NCBI RefSeq assembly: GCF_000024765.1
Contig: NC_013422.1
Location: 2,003,501 to 2,067,500, forward strand
Source of the DNA: Halothiobacillus neapolitanus c2
Lineage (GTDB): Bacteria; Pseudomonadota; Gammaproteobacteria; Halothiobacillales; Halothiobacillaceae
Length of the DNA stretch: 64,000 nucleotides
Direction of reading: 5' to 3'
Shown here: in pieces, positions 54,102 through 64,000 of the stretch
Position numbering within the stretch: position 1 is the first letter of the stretch
Layout: each line of letters begins with the position of its first letter
Position numbers and translations under genes: made by a program
Notes under the pieces: generated by a model
Databases searched by the model: none
What the model saw: the letters and a program-made list of their open reading frames with translations, nothing else
What the model was told of the DNA's origin: nothing

Positions 54102-54854
54102 TCAGCTCATGTACATACCGCCATTGACGTGCAGGGTGTGACCAGTCACATAAGCGGCATCGTCGCTCGCCAAAAAGCGAACGCAACCGGCAATTTCTGC
54201 CGGATCGCCCAACCGCCCCAGAGGCACATTCGCCAATAATGCCGTTTTGTGCGCCTCGGGCAGGTCACGCGTCATGTCGGTATCGATGAATCCGGGCGCC
54301 ACCACGTTGACCGTGATGTTCCGCGCCCCAACTTCACGGGCCAATGATTTGGAAAAGCCCATCAGGCCCGCTTTGGCGGCCGCGTAATTGGTTTGACCCG
54401 CATTCCCCATGGAACCAACCACCGAGGCAATCGAGATAATCCGGCCCCAGCGGGCGCGGGTCATGCCGCGCAATACCTTTTGCGACAGACGGAATACCGA
54501 GGTGAGGTTAGTATCGATGATAGCGGACCAGTCATCGTCCTTCATGCGCAAAAGCAAGGTATCACGGGTGATGCCCGCGTTGTTGACCAGCACGGCCACG
54601 GCGCCGAAACGGGACTCGATCTCGGCAAGAACGGCATCGATTTGCGCACTATCGGTCACATCAAGACGCATCCCCGCGCCGCCCAACGGTGCCAGTCGCT
54701 CGTTGATAGCTGCCGCACCAGAATCCGAGGTCGCCGTACCGATCACCACCGCACCCGATTGCGCGAGCTGCTCGGCGATAGCCGCACCAATGCCGCGGGA
54801 TGCACCGGTCACTAACGCGACCTTGCCATTCAGACCTTTTGTTTCATTACTCAT
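54102..54854 (-). CDS. fabG: 3-oxoacyl-[acyl-carrier-protein] reductase
   Basis: FabG is the NADPH-dependent SDR of fatty acid synthesis. The cofactor motif VTGASRGIGAAIAEQLA, NNAGITRDTLLLRMKDDDW and the catalytic Ser/Tyr/Lys in ISIASVVGSMGNAGQTNYAAAK (cited in part as SVVGSMGNAGQTNYAAAK) are intact, with INVVAPGFIDTDMT-like VNVVAPGFIDTDMT following. GAGAGG precedes the ATG at 54854 (MSNETKGLNGKVAL); the frame is open to 54869. It lies between acpP and fabD. Confidence 0.97.
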   Translation of the reverse strand: MSNETKGLNGKVALVTGASRGIGAAIAEQLAQSGAVVIGTATSDSGAAAINERLAPLGGAGMRLDVTDSAQIDAVLAEIESRFGAVAVLVNNAGITRDTLLLRMKDDDWSAIIDTNLTSVFRLSQKVLRGMTRARWGRIISIASVVGSMGNAGQTNYAAAKAGLMGFSKSLAREVGARNITVNVVAPGFIDTDMTRDLPEAHKTALLANVPLGRLGDPAEIAGCVRFLASDDAAYVTGHTLHVNGGMYMS

Positions 54855-54905
54855 CTTTATTCCTCTCAAATGGCTCTCGAATATGTGTTCAGTGAACGGG
54901 GAGGC

Positions 54906-55826
54906 TCAGGAAATCACCGCGGCCAGACTGGCTTCATCGAAAACGGCGCTGCCGGTCACCCCTTTTTCGATACGCTTCGCCAGACCAGTCAGCACTTTAC
55001 CGGGGCCAAACTCGAACTGACGGTTGCAGCCACGACCATGCAGGGCCTGCACACAAGCCACCCACTGTACCGGGCGGTACAACTGCTCGACCAATGCATG
55101 ACGGATGGCAACCGCGTCGTCGTGGGTTTGCGCATCGACGTTATGCAGAACCGGAATCACGGGCGGTTTAATCATCACCTCGGCCAGATGGGCATCCAGT
55201 TCGCGCGCGGCGTTAATCATCAGACTCGAATGGGAAGGCACACTGACCGGCAACGGCACAAAGCGCTTGGCACCGGCCGCCTTGGCCAATTCCTCAGCTC
55301 GCGCTACGGCAGGCGCGTCACCGGCAATGACCACCTGCCCGGGCGAATTGAAGTTCACCGCTTCGCAAACCTGCCCTTGTGCAGCCTCGGCACAAACGCT
55401 CAGAACCGCTTCATCGGCCAGCCCCAACAGCGCTGCCATGGCGCCGGCGCCGGGTGCAACGGCGGCCTGCATTAGACGTCCCCGTTCGAACACAAGGGCC
55501 ACCGCATCGGCAAAGTCGATACTTTCTGCTGCCACGAGCGCGGCATACTCGCCCAGACTGTGCCCGGCCAATGCAATCGGCCTGTGCCCGCCTGCGGCCA
55601 GATAAATACGCCACGCCGCCACATCGGCAGCCAACATGGCGGGCTGGGTGATTTCTGTGCGGTTGAGTTCTTGCGCATCCCCATTTGCCACCAAGGCCCA
55701 CAAATCAAAATCCAGCACGTCGCCGGCCTCGCGATAGACGGCTTCGGCCAGAGCCTGATGCCCCCCCCAGCCACTACTCATACCAATGGACTGCGAGCCC
55801 TGTCCCGGAAAAACACCTGCAATCAT
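54906..55826 (-). CDS. fabD: Malonyl-CoA-[acyl-carrier-protein] transacylase
   Basis: FabD loads malonate onto ACP. The catalytic Ser is in LAGHSLGEYAALV, the oxyanion Gln in FPGQGSQSIGM, Arg in FERGRLMQAA and the catalytic His in SVPSHSSLM. The 306-residue length is normal. It is the first gene of the minus-strand fab run; plsX and fabH, the usual neighbours upstream, are absent, and a divergent glycosyltransferase gene takes that place. Confidence 0.96.
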   Translation of the reverse strand: MIAGVFPGQGSQSIGMSSGWGGHQALAEAVYREAGDVLDFDLWALVANGDAQELNRTEITQPAMLAADVAAWRIYLAAGGHRPIALAGHSLGEYAALVAAESIDFADAVALVFERGRLMQAAVAPGAGAMAALLGLADEAVLSVCAEAAQGQVCEAVNFNSPGQVVIAGDAPAVARAEELAKAAGAKRFVPLPVSVPSHSSLMINAARELDAHLAEVMIKPPVIPVLHNVDAQTHDDAVAIRHALVEQLYRPVQWVACVQALHGRGCNRQFEFGPGKVLTGLAKRIEKGVTGSAVFDEASLAAVIS

Positions 55827-55943
55827 GCTGATTCCCCACGATCATCATTTTTTACGAAAAAACTGCGCGCCATGCTATCACAGTCAAAATCATCGCCCGA
55901 TAGAGCGACCACCGGGCGATGTCTTGCGGGATAAATCACGAAG

Positions 55944-57191
55944 TTGTCACATAAAGTCGACACCCTGCGTATTTATTTCCCCAAAGTAATTGAGCAGCCG
56001 CCTGTGCATATTTTAATGATCTCCGATGTGTACTTTCCGCGCATCAACGGCGTATCGACTTCAATCCAGAGCTTTCGCAGCGAGTTAATCACCCTGGGAC
56101 ATCGGGTAACCCTGATCTGCCCGGATTATCCCGAATCGCTCACACTGGAACGCGCCAAAGATCAACACGACGATGAAGATATTTTGCGCCTACCGTCCCG
56201 CACCGTGCTGCTCGACCCCGAGGACCGGATGATGAGTTACGGCGCCATCATCAATCTGATACCGATTCTGCGGGGCAGAAGCATTGACCTCGTTCATATC
56301 CATACGCCTTTCGTGGCCCATTACGCCGGCGTAAAACTGGCCCGAAGGCTGGCCATTCCGGTCGTCGAGAGTTATCACACCTTCTTTGAGGAATACCTCT
56401 ACAACTACATTCGCTGGATACCCAGAAACTGGCTGAAGCGCGCAGCGCGTTTTTTCTCGAAAAGCCAGTGCAACGCTGTCGATGCGCTTGTTGTGCCCTC
56501 CTCACCCATGCGCAATGCCCTGCAAACCTATGGCGTGAGCACCGAGATGCACATCATACCGACCGGACTCAACCTCGATGCTTTCCGCACACCGCCAACA
56601 TCGAACTTCCGGGCCAAACTATCGATCAGAGACGACCAACCACTGCTGCTTTACGTGGGCCGGGTCGCACTGGAAAAGAACATCGATTTCCTGTTGAACA
56701 TGATGCCCTTCGTTCTGAATCAAACACCCGATGCCGTTCTGGTCATTGCCGGAGAAGGCCCAGCGGAATCACACCTCAAACGCAGGGTTGCGGATATGGG
56801 GTTACAGGCTTCTGTCAAATTCGTGGGCTACATGCGGCGGGATGGCGCATTGCAGGATGCCTATCGTGCCGCCGACCTGTTCGTGTTTGCCTCCCGAACC
56901 GAAACTCAGGGACTGGTTCTGCTGGAAGCACTGGCGCTCGGCACGCCGGTTGTCGCACTGGGCATCATGGGCACACTGGATGTACTGCATGCCGATGGCG
57001 GCTGCGTGATCGCGCCGGACGATCCATCCGGGTTCGCCGATGCTGTCAATCAAGCCCTAAACCAACCCGATCGCTACCAGCAATTGGTCGATCAGGCCCC
57101 GCGTTATGCAGAAACCTGGACCGCCGCCCAAAAGTCACAACAGCTACTGGAAATGTACCGGCAACAACTCGCCAGTCATACAACCTCTTGA
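55944..57191 (+). CDS. Glycosyltransferase family 4 protein
   Basis: The protein of up to 415 residues has a GT-B fold. The N-terminal domain has ILMISDVYFPRINGVSTSI and HRVTLICPDYP, and the C-terminal domain has LLYVGRVALEKNIDFLLN and the E-x7-E motif region SRTETQGLVLLEALALGTPVVA. Related enzymes add mannose or glucose to diacylglycerol or other lipids. The TTG start at 55944 is weakly supported; a GTG about 60 bases later (VHILMISD) is possible. It is divergent from fabD and has its own terminator. Confidence 0.85.
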   Translation: MSHKVDTLRIYFPKVIEQPPVHILMISDVYFPRINGVSTSIQSFRSELITLGHRVTLICPDYPESLTLERAKDQHDDEDILRLPSRTVLLDPEDRMMSYGAIINLIPILRGRSIDLVHIHTPFVAHYAGVKLARRLAIPVVESYHTFFEEYLYNYIRWIPRNWLKRAARFFSKSQCNAVDALVVPSSPMRNALQTYGVSTEMHIIPTGLNLDAFRTPPTSNFRAKLSIRDDQPLLLYVGRVALEKNIDFLLNMMPFVLNQTPDAVLVIAGEGPAESHLKRRVADMGLQASVKFVGYMRRDGALQDAYRAADLFVFASRTETQGLVLLEALALGTPVVALGIMGTLDVLHADGGCVIAPDDPSGFADAVNQALNQPDRYQQLVDQAPRYAETWTAAQKSQQLLEMYRQQLASHTTS

Positions 57192-57265
57192 TATAAGCAA
57201 AAGAAAATAAAGACAAACCGCTCGTTTTCAGATAGTATTCGCCGCAATCCATCATGGCTCGATAA

Positions 57266-57300
57266 GCGCGACATTCCAACGCGCACATGTCGCGCCTTTT
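57266..57300 (+). terminator. Rho-independent terminator between the GT4 gene and deaD
   Basis: The stem GCGCGACAT / ATGTCGCGC with a 12-base loop is followed by CTTTTC. It lies 75 bases after the glycosyltransferase stop and 50 bases before deaD. Confidence 0.75.
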
Positions 57301-57350
57301 CTGTTCGTCCAATTCGGACGACATTCCCCCTAGAAGAGCCTTGAATACTC

Positions 57351-59135
57351 ATGTCTGAAGAAAACACCATCCTATTTTCCGATTTTGCCCTTGCTGCACC
57401 CTTGCTGCGATCGGTCGAAGAACTGGGCTACGAAAGCCCATCACCCATCCAAGCCAAAAGCATTCCCGTCCTGCTGGAAGGCAAAGACGTGCTGGGCATG
57501 GCGCAAACCGGCACCGGCAAAACCGGTGCGTTCGCCCTGCCTTTGCTGAGCCGGATCGACATCAATCTGCGCGCACCCCAATTGTTGGTTCTGGCGCCAA
57601 CACGTGAACTGGCAATCCAGGTCGCCGAAGCCATGCAGGCCTACGCCCGCCACTTGCCTGATTTCCATGTTCTGCCCGTCTACGGCGGACAAGCGATGGA
57701 ACCTCAGCTGCGCGGCCTGAAACGCGGCGTACACGTCGTGGTCGGCACACCGGGTCGCATCCAGGATCACATCAAGCGCGGCACGCTCAAACTCAATCAA
57801 ATCCAGGCTGTTGTACTGGATGAAGCCGACGAAATGCTGCGCATGGGCTTTATCGATGACGTCGATGAAATCTTGAGCAAAACACCGGCCAACCGTCAGG
57901 TCGCACTGTTCTCCGCCACCATGCCGGATCAGATTCGCCGCATTGCCCAACGGCATCTGCGCAACCCGGTCGAAATTGCGATCAAATCCAGCACCTCGAC
58001 CGTCAAGGCCATCAACCAGCGGTATTGGGCCGTCAGCGGCATGCACAAATTGGATGCGCTGACCCGCATTCTGGAAGTCGAAGAATTTGACGCGGTGATC
58101 ATTTTCGTGCGCACCAAAGTGGCCACCACCGAACTGGCCGAAAAACTGGAAGCGCGCGGCTATGCTGCCTCTCCGTTGAATGGCGACATGAATCAGGCCA
58201 TGCGTGAAAAGGCAATCGATCGCCTCAAGCGCGGATCACTCGATATCATCATCGCGACCGACGTGGCCGCACGCGGTATTGATGTGGCGCGTGTCAGCCA
58301 TGTCGTGAACTACGACATCCCTCTGGATACCGAATCGTATGTGCACCGCATCGGCCGTACCGGTCGTGCCGGTCGTTCCGGCGAGGCCATCCTGTTCGTC
58401 GCCCCACGCGAAAAGCGCATGCTGGGCGCCATCGAACGCGCTACCGGGCAATTGATCACCCCCATGCGCCTGCCGAGCCAGAGCGATATCGCGGACAAAC
58501 GCTCTGCCGCGTTCAAGAACCAGATCAGCGAAGCGATGGAATCTCAGGATCTGGCCTTCTTCGAGACCCTGATCGAGGAATACCAGTCCGAACACGACGT
58601 CGGCCTGTCGGAAATCGCAGCCGCGTTGGCCTATTTGGCACAAAAGGACCGTCCTCTGCTGCCGGCCGAAATCAAGGAAACGGCGCAAGTCGGCTTTGGC
58701 GACCGCCAGGATCGCGGCCAAGGTCGTGATCAGGATCGTCGCGACGAGCCCCGCCGTCCCCGTCAGAACGATGACATGGCCCGTGTGAAATACCGGATCG
58801 AAATCGGCCACGAGCATGGCGTCCAACCGAAGAACATCGTCGGCGCACTTGCCAACGAAGCCGGCATCGACAGCAAATATATCGGCGCGATTCGCATTTT
58901 CGACAGCCACAGCACCGTTGACTTGCCCGAAGGCATGCCGAACGAAGTCTTTACCCAGCTCAAACGTCTGCATGTATTGGGCATACCGCTCGAGATCAGC
59001 GAAGCTGCCCCGGGAGACAGTGAAGGCGAGCGCAGCGGCAACCGCCGCCCACCGGCCGGCCCGCGCAAATTCGGCCCTCGTGGTGGTGGTGATTCCTTCG
59101 GCGGCAAACCCCGTCGCTCGAAACCACGCAGCTAA
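57351..59135 (+). CDS. deaD: DEAD-box ATP-dependent RNA helicase (DeaD/CsdA type)
   Basis: The 594-residue protein has all helicase motifs: AQTGTGKTGAF, PTRELAIQ, VLDEADEM, FSATMP, then VRTKVATTELAEKL, ATDVAARGIDV and HRIGRTGRAGR. A dimerisation region follows, and from about residue 480 a DbpA-like RNA-binding domain (KYRIEIGHEHGVQPKNIVGA), with a basic Arg/Gly-rich linker (RQDRGQGRDQDRRDEPRRPR) and tail. DeaD helps ribosome assembly and mRNA unfolding in the cold. No cold-shock leader is obvious upstream. Confidence 0.94.
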   Translation: MSEENTILFSDFALAAPLLRSVEELGYESPSPIQAKSIPVLLEGKDVLGMAQTGTGKTGAFALPLLSRIDINLRAPQLLVLAPTRELAIQVAEAMQAYARHLPDFHVLPVYGGQAMEPQLRGLKRGVHVVVGTPGRIQDHIKRGTLKLNQIQAVVLDEADEMLRMGFIDDVDEILSKTPANRQVALFSATMPDQIRRIAQRHLRNPVEIAIKSSTSTVKAINQRYWAVSGMHKLDALTRILEVEEFDAVIIFVRTKVATTELAEKLEARGYAASPLNGDMNQAMREKAIDRLKRGSLDIIIATDVAARGIDVARVSHVVNYDIPLDTESYVHRIGRTGRAGRSGEAILFVAPREKRMLGAIERATGQLITPMRLPSQSDIADKRSAAFKNQISEAMESQDLAFFETLIEEYQSEHDVGLSEIAAALAYLAQKDRPLLPAEIKETAQVGFGDRQDRGQGRDQDRRDEPRRPRQNDDMARVKYRIEIGHEHGVQPKNIVGALANEAGIDSKYIGAIRIFDSHSTVDLPEGMPNEVFTQLKRLHVLGIPLEISEAAPGDSEGERSGNRRPPAGPRKFGPRGGGDSFGGKPRRSKPRS

Positions 59136-59194
59136 GCACGCCCCCCAATGAGTTACTTAAATAGGTAAAAATCGGTAACTCTTGAGCTATGCAC

Positions 59195-59237
59195 AAAAAC
59201 GGCACCCGCGAAGAAATTCGCCGGTGCCGTTTTTTTG
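59195..59237 (+). terminator. Rho-independent terminator after deaD
   Basis: The stem AAAAACGGCACC / GGTGCCGTTTTT is extended in the loop by GCGAA/TTCGC and ends in seven T. It starts about 60 bases after the deaD stop. Confidence 0.92.
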
Positions 59238-59302
59238 TCCCAAATTCACCAATATCATGCAAAATGGCAAGCTCACGGTGGCTGGTGAAGTGAGGGAATA
59301 AA

Positions 59303-59878
59303 TTGTTGCAGCAAAAGCAAAACGCGACCATTACCTACACCGGCGTCGAGACCCCCATCGGACTCGTATTCGCCGCTTTTTCACGCGGCGCCCTGTATCG
59401 GATTTCTTCTGGAACCGAAACCGAATTCTTGCAAAACATTTCACCCACAGCGGGCGAAGTACCCATCAGAGCCGATTCGATTCTGAATGACTATGCTCGA
59501 CAGATCTTGGCTGTTTTTACCGGTGACACGCCGGCACACCTCCCGTTATACCTCGAAACACTAACGCCGTTTCAACAGAAGGTGCTAAACATGACAGCCA
59601 AGATCCCCCGCGGTCAGGTACGAAGTTATGGCTGGATCGCCCAGGCGATTGGTAGCCCCAATGCCCACCGAGCGGTCGGCACGGCTCTGGCACAAAATCC
59701 GTTGCCATTCGTGATTCCCTGCCATCGGGTCGTTCGTGCCGATGGACAGCTCGGCTCCTATTCTGGGGGTGGCACGGCGGTAAAGGCGCGCCTTCTGACT
59801 TTAGAAGAAGTCCCGGTCGCTCAGGCCGCGGGTAAATTCATTGTACCCAAGCCGTTTGAACCGATATATCAGCCATAA
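59303..59878 (+). CDS. ogt: Methylated-DNA-[protein]-cysteine S-methyltransferase
   Basis: This 191-residue protein removes alkyl groups from O6-guanine in DNA by transferring them to its own Cys. The active-site motif IPCHRVV is intact, preceded by IPRGQVRSYGWIAQAIG (helix-turn-helix with the Arg finger) and followed by LGSYSGGGTAVKARLL. There is no Ada-type N-terminal zinc domain, so it is the Ogt/AGT form. The start is TTG at 59303, with GAGGG upstream. The N-terminal domain is diverged, as is usual. Confidence 0.92.
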   Translation: MLQQKQNATITYTGVETPIGLVFAAFSRGALYRISSGTETEFLQNISPTAGEVPIRADSILNDYARQILAVFTGDTPAHLPLYLETLTPFQQKVLNMTAKIPRGQVRSYGWIAQAIGSPNAHRAVGTALAQNPLPFVIPCHRVVRADGQLGSYSGGGTAVKARLLTLEEVPVAQAAGKFIVPKPFEPIYQP

Positions 59879-59989
59879 CCCGATCGCTCCGCCGTTTGGA
59901 TGGTCAAGCGCCAAAGCAGGCAGAACATTCGCCTGACCACTGCGGTACATTAATTGTTAGGCGGCGCGGTCACTCTCGACGTTGCAATG

Positions 59990-61201
59990 TCAGATCAAAC
60001 GGACATGTGCCGCTGCCCGGCGGGCTTTTTCGCGAGCGGCATCCGTCGTTTCATCCAATGCCAACATCACGCCCATCCGACGCTTGCCTGCAATTTGTGG
60101 CTTACCGAACCAGCGCAACTGCGTATCCGGCGCTTCGAGCGCTTCTACCAACCCGGTCACTTCAGGGGATGTGCTGTTGCCTTCGAGCAGCAACGCCACT
60201 GAACCCGCCGGTCCACGGGTGCGGATATTGGGGATCGGCAACCCGAGGAAGGCGCGCACGTGCAGGGCAAATTCGGATAGGTCCTGCGAGATAAGCGTCA
60301 CCATGCCGGTATCGTGTGGACGGGGCGATACTTCACTAAACCAGACCTCATCACCCCGCACGAACAGCTCCACACCGAAGAGTCCATAACCTCCCAAGGC
60401 GTTGACAACCTTTGCGGCGATCTGTTCCGACTGCGCCAAGGCGGCCGCCGACATCGCCATTGGCTGCCAGCTTTCGCGATAATCGCCATCGACCTGTACA
60501 TGGCCGATGGGCGGGCAGAACGCAATACCGCCGCGATGGCGCACCGTCAGCAAGGTGATTTCGTATTCAAAATCGATCATGGATTCCACGATCACCCGTC
60601 CGCCACCGGCACGACCCCCAGCTTGGGCATAATCCCATGCGGCCTGGATTTGCGCCGACGAGCGCACGACCGACTGCCCCTTGCCCGAAGAACTCATGAC
60701 AGGCTTCACGACACAGGGCAAACCGATTTGCGCGATCGCCTGCGTAAAATCCGCCAGCGAATCGGCAAAGACATACCGGCTGGTCGGCACGCCCAATTCT
60801 TCTGCCGCCAGGCAGCGGATCCCTTCACGATTCATCGTCAAGCGGGCCGCACGAGCATTAGGCACCACCTGCCAGCCCTCGGCTTCGAGTTCCACCAGCG
60901 TCTGGGTCGCGATCGCCTCAATTTCCGGCACGATCAGTGTAGGTTTTTCCCGTTCGACCAGGGCACGCAATGCGCTGCCATCGAGCATGTCGATAACGAA
61001 CGAGCGGTGGGCCACTTGCATGGCGGGCGCATTCGCATAACGATCCACGGCGATAACTTCCAACCCAAGCCGTTGCGCCTCAATAGCCACTTCCTTGCCC
61101 AACTCACCGCTGCCCAGCAGCATAATGCGCAAGGCAGAAGACGACATCGGCGCACCCAGTTGGGTCACTTGTTGCGTTACGGGATTAGATGGTAAAACCA
61201 T
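59990..61201 (-). CDS. purT: Formate-dependent phosphoribosylglycinamide formyltransferase
   Basis: PurT uses ATP and formate to formylate GAR, an alternative to the folate-dependent PurN. The N-terminal [32 protein letters not shown] (cited in parts: [27 protein letters not shown]) is diagnostic. ATP-grasp motifs include [24 protein letters not shown] and [13 protein letters not shown]. The length (403) is slightly above E. coli's because of an N-terminal extension; an internal Met ([12 protein letters not shown]) could also be the start. Confidence 0.95.
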   Translation of the reverse strand: MVLPSNPVTQQVTQLGAPMSSSALRIMLLGSGELGKEVAIEAQRLGLEVIAVDRYANAPAMQVAHRSFVIDMLDGSALRALVEREKPTLIVPEIEAIATQTLVELEAEGWQVVPNARAARLTMNREGIRCLAAEELGVPTSRYVFADSLADFTQAIAQIGLPCVVKPVMSSSGKGQSVVRSSAQIQAAWDYAQAGGRAGGGRVIVESMIDFEYEITLLTVRHRGGIAFCPPIGHVQVDGDYRESWQPMAMSAAALAQSEQIAAKVVNALGGYGLFGVELFVRGDEVWFSEVSPRPHDTGMVTLISQDLSEFALHVRAFLGLPIPNIRTRGPAGSVALLLEGNSTSPEVTGLVEALEAPDTQLRWFGKPQIAGKRRMGVMLALDETTDAAREKARRAAAHVRLI

Positions 61202-61279
61202 ATTGTCGGCACCAAAATCAAGTGTGTAATCAATCTGGACAACAACGACCAGACCCGGATGAAAAACGAATCAATGCAC

Positions 61280-61627
61280 TCAGTCTGCCAGCGTGCGGGA
61301 TAAATCCAAATCAACAGAATGTACGGCGGTGCCATGGAAAATAATCAGACCGGGGTATCGTGCCGCACCGGAGGGCGAAAACTCGAACCCGAAATGACGT
61401 TCAATAATGAAGTGACCATTTAATCGGCGCAAGCGCAAGCGCAAGCGCCGCAATCCGACCGAGTCGTCCAGCAGTTGCACGTCCGCACGGTCACAGGCGG
61501 TTTTGGCCAACGCCAACGCACGTCGATGAAGCTTATCCTGTTGCCACCAGAAGAAAACGATGCCAACGACAATGAACAAAATCAGCAGATCACCAAAACT
61601 CAAAATAGAAGCTCCCAAAGGAATCAT
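61280..61627 (-). CDS. DUF3301 family membrane-anchored protein
   Basis: The 115-residue protein has one N-terminal membrane helix (LLILFIVVGIVFFWW) followed by the DUF3301 pattern: HRRALALAKTACDRADVQLLDDSVGLRRLRLRLRRL (in parts: ALALAKTACDRADVQLLDD) and FEFSPSGAARYPGLIIFHG. The run GCGCAA repeated in the DNA (about 61426-61446) encodes Arg-Leu repeats. The function of the family is unknown. A TTG start a few codons in, with GGGAG upstream, is an alternative. Confidence 0.82.
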   Translation of the reverse strand: MIPLGASILSFGDLLILFIVVGIVFFWWQQDKLHRRALALAKTACDRADVQLLDDSVGLRRLRLRLRRLNGHFIIERHFGFEFSPSGAARYPGLIIFHGTAVHSVDLDLSRTLAD

Positions 61628-61704
61628 GCGGCCAGCGCCGCATCATAGACCAGACAGGCAAAACCGTTTAGGGCTCATAAAAATCTCTTGAAGCAACAAC
61701 CTAC

Positions 61705-61732
61705 TTGCGTCCTGAGCCCGGCGCTTTATAAT
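61705..61732 (+). promoter_or_regulatory. Candidate rpsU promoter
   Basis: TTGCGT (61705-61710) and a perfect TATAAT (61727-61732) are 16 bases apart, about 110 bases upstream of rpsU. This is the strongest sigma-70-type promoter seen by eye in the window. Confidence 0.65.
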
Positions 61733-61841
61733 ACAAGGCCTTTTTATTGCCCGGATGCAAATTTTCACTTGGCTCACCCCATGAACCAAGCCATGCTTCC
61801 GACAATATTTATCCAATCAATTCAACAGGATAGACATTTTC

Positions 61842-62057
61842 ATGCCATCAGTACGTGTTCGGGACAACGAGCCCTTTGAAGTTGCAGTTCGTCGGTTTAA
61901 GCGCTCATGCGAAAAAGCGGGCATCATCAGTGAACTGCGTGAGCGCGAGTTCTACGAGAAGCCGACGACCGAGCGCAAGCGCAAAAACGCTGCCGCCGTA
62001 AAACGCAACCAAAAGCGTCTGTCCAAAGAACAATCACGTCGCGTTCGCCTGTTCTAA
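61842..62057 (+). CDS. rpsU: 30S ribosomal protein S21
   Basis: The 71-residue basic protein [20 protein letters not shown] followed by [20 protein letters not shown] is ribosomal protein S21, which helps the 30S subunit bind mRNA. Length and composition (Arg/Lys-rich C-terminus) are typical. It is followed after 35 bases by yqeY, a common order rpsU-yqeY-dnaG, but dnaG does not follow here; gltD does. Confidence 0.97.
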   Translation: MPSVRVRDNEPFEVAVRRFKRSCEKAGIISELREREFYEKPTTERKRKNAAAVKRNQKRLSKEQSRRVRLF

Positions 62058-62092
62058 GAGGCTGTTACCGCGCGCTATAGAGGAATATCGGC

Positions 62093-62542
62093 ATGAGCGC
62101 CCTTAAAGCCCGGCTGACCGACGACATGAAACTTGCAATGAAGTCCGGCGACAAGGCGCGCCTGGGTGTCATTCGTCTATTGCTAGCGGCTATCAAGCAA
62201 AAGGAAGTCGATGAGCGAGTCACACTGAGTGATGACGATGTGCTCGCCATTCTGGTCAAGCAGTCCAAACAGCGGCGCGAATCGATCGACCAGTTCCAAA
62301 CGGCTGGCCGTCATGATCTGGTAGAAACAGAGCAGTTTGAGCTACAGGTCATCGAAACCTACCTCCCGGCAAAGCTCAGCGAGGCGGAAATACGGCAAAT
62401 CATTGCCGATACCATTGCCGCCACCGGTGCGCAGGGTGTGGCGCAGATGGGCGCTGTCATGAACGCCGTTCGCGCCAAAGTAGCCGGTCGCGCGGACCTT
62501 GCCGCAGTCAGCCAATGGGTCAAGGCGGCGCTTGGCGGCTAA
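62093..62542 (+). CDS. yqeY: GatB/YqeY domain protein
   Basis: The 149-residue protein has the YqeY pattern: KARLTDDMKLAMKSGDKARLGVIRLL, IKQKEVDERVTLSDDDVLAIL, KQSKQRRESIDQF and the C-terminal GAQGVAQMGAVMNAVRAKVAGRADL (the last cited as GVAQMGAVMNAVR, then GRADLAAVS). The domain is shared with the tRNA-binding tail of GatB. Its own role is not clear. It is probably co-transcribed with rpsU. Confidence 0.92.
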   Translation: MSALKARLTDDMKLAMKSGDKARLGVIRLLLAAIKQKEVDERVTLSDDDVLAILVKQSKQRRESIDQFQTAGRHDLVETEQFELQVIETYLPAKLSEAEIRQIIADTIAATGAQGVAQMGAVMNAVRAKVAGRADLAAVSQWVKAALGG

Positions 62543-62657
62543 ACATTCGACGCTCGGCATCAAGTTGGCCTAAACTGACGCATCAACCACAGGCAAGCTG
62601 CTTCCGACATCCGCGGATTAGCATCCCCTTCTTATAAAATTTGAATCAAATGGGTAA

Positions 62658-64000
<1,343 letters not shown>

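Overview
This 64 kb window is an ordinary-density chromosomal segment of a gammaproteobacterium that very probably lives by oxidising reduced sulfur compounds with oxygen. The evidence is soxXA and soxB, a rhodanese-TusA-DsrE cassette, a complete cbb3 oxidase operon (ccoNOQP) with assembly genes ccoG, ccoH and ccoI, and gammaproteobacterial housekeeping order (fabDG-acpP-fabF-pabB-pabC-mltG-tmk-holB; rpsU-yqeY). The gene set resembles Halothiobacillus and relatives; that assignment is inference, with no database comparison. No CRISPR array, rRNA, tRNA, phage gene or intact insertion sequence was seen.

Layout. 0-4 kb: riboflavin synthesis (ribB/BA partial, ribE, ribD), nrdR and glyA, all on the minus strand. 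4.2-13.5 kb: a lone cyclic-nucleotide-binding domain protein, then ccoI, ccoH, ccoG and ccoPQON, all cco genes on the minus strand; ccoNOQP ends in a clear terminator. 13.8-20.5 kb: bioC and bioH, plsY, tsaD, a secreted hydrolase-like/thioredoxin fusion, purC and bioD. 20.5-27.7 kb: a divergent lipid-modification cluster (NTF2-like protein and SDR on one side; FAD oxidase, DUF1365, Cfa-type methyltransferase, MFS carrier, DUF3833 lipoprotein and chalcone-isomerase-like protein on the other). The shared intergenic region holds three half-sites spaced exactly 11 bp apart over a promoter, as in B12-dependent photoreceptor (LitR/CarH) operators. 27.7-31.1 kb: DUF2789, sohB, a Tim44-domain protein and pssA. 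31.3-34.6 kb: ilvBHC with a leader that can form alternative hairpins. 34.9-38.9 kb: sulfur oxidation (unknown secreted protein, dsrE, tusA and rhodanese on minus; soxXA on plus), with a REP-type palindrome pair between. 39-46.8 kb: dedA, a two-domain glycosyltransferase fusion, moaB, rimO, small DUF genes, a half-length asparaginase-like protein and soxB. 47.1-55.8 kb: holB, tmk, mltG, pabC, pabB, fabF, acpP, fabG and fabD. 55.9-64 kb: a GT4 glycosyltransferase, deaD, an O6-alkylguanine-DNA alkyltransferase, purT, DUF3301, rpsU, yqeY and a partial gltD.

How the parts fit. SoxXA and SoxB would act in the periplasm on thiosulfate, the Rhd-TusA-DsrE proteins would relay sulfane sulfur in the cytoplasm, and electrons would reach oxygen through cytochrome c and the cbb3 oxidase. 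The lipid cluster would modify unsaturated membrane fatty acids, possibly in response to light or singlet oxygen. The most interesting items are the lipid cluster with its candidate operator, several domain fusions (TlpA-type, double glycosyltransferase, extended CcoH), and a phased 13-bp tandem repeat over the holB stop codon.
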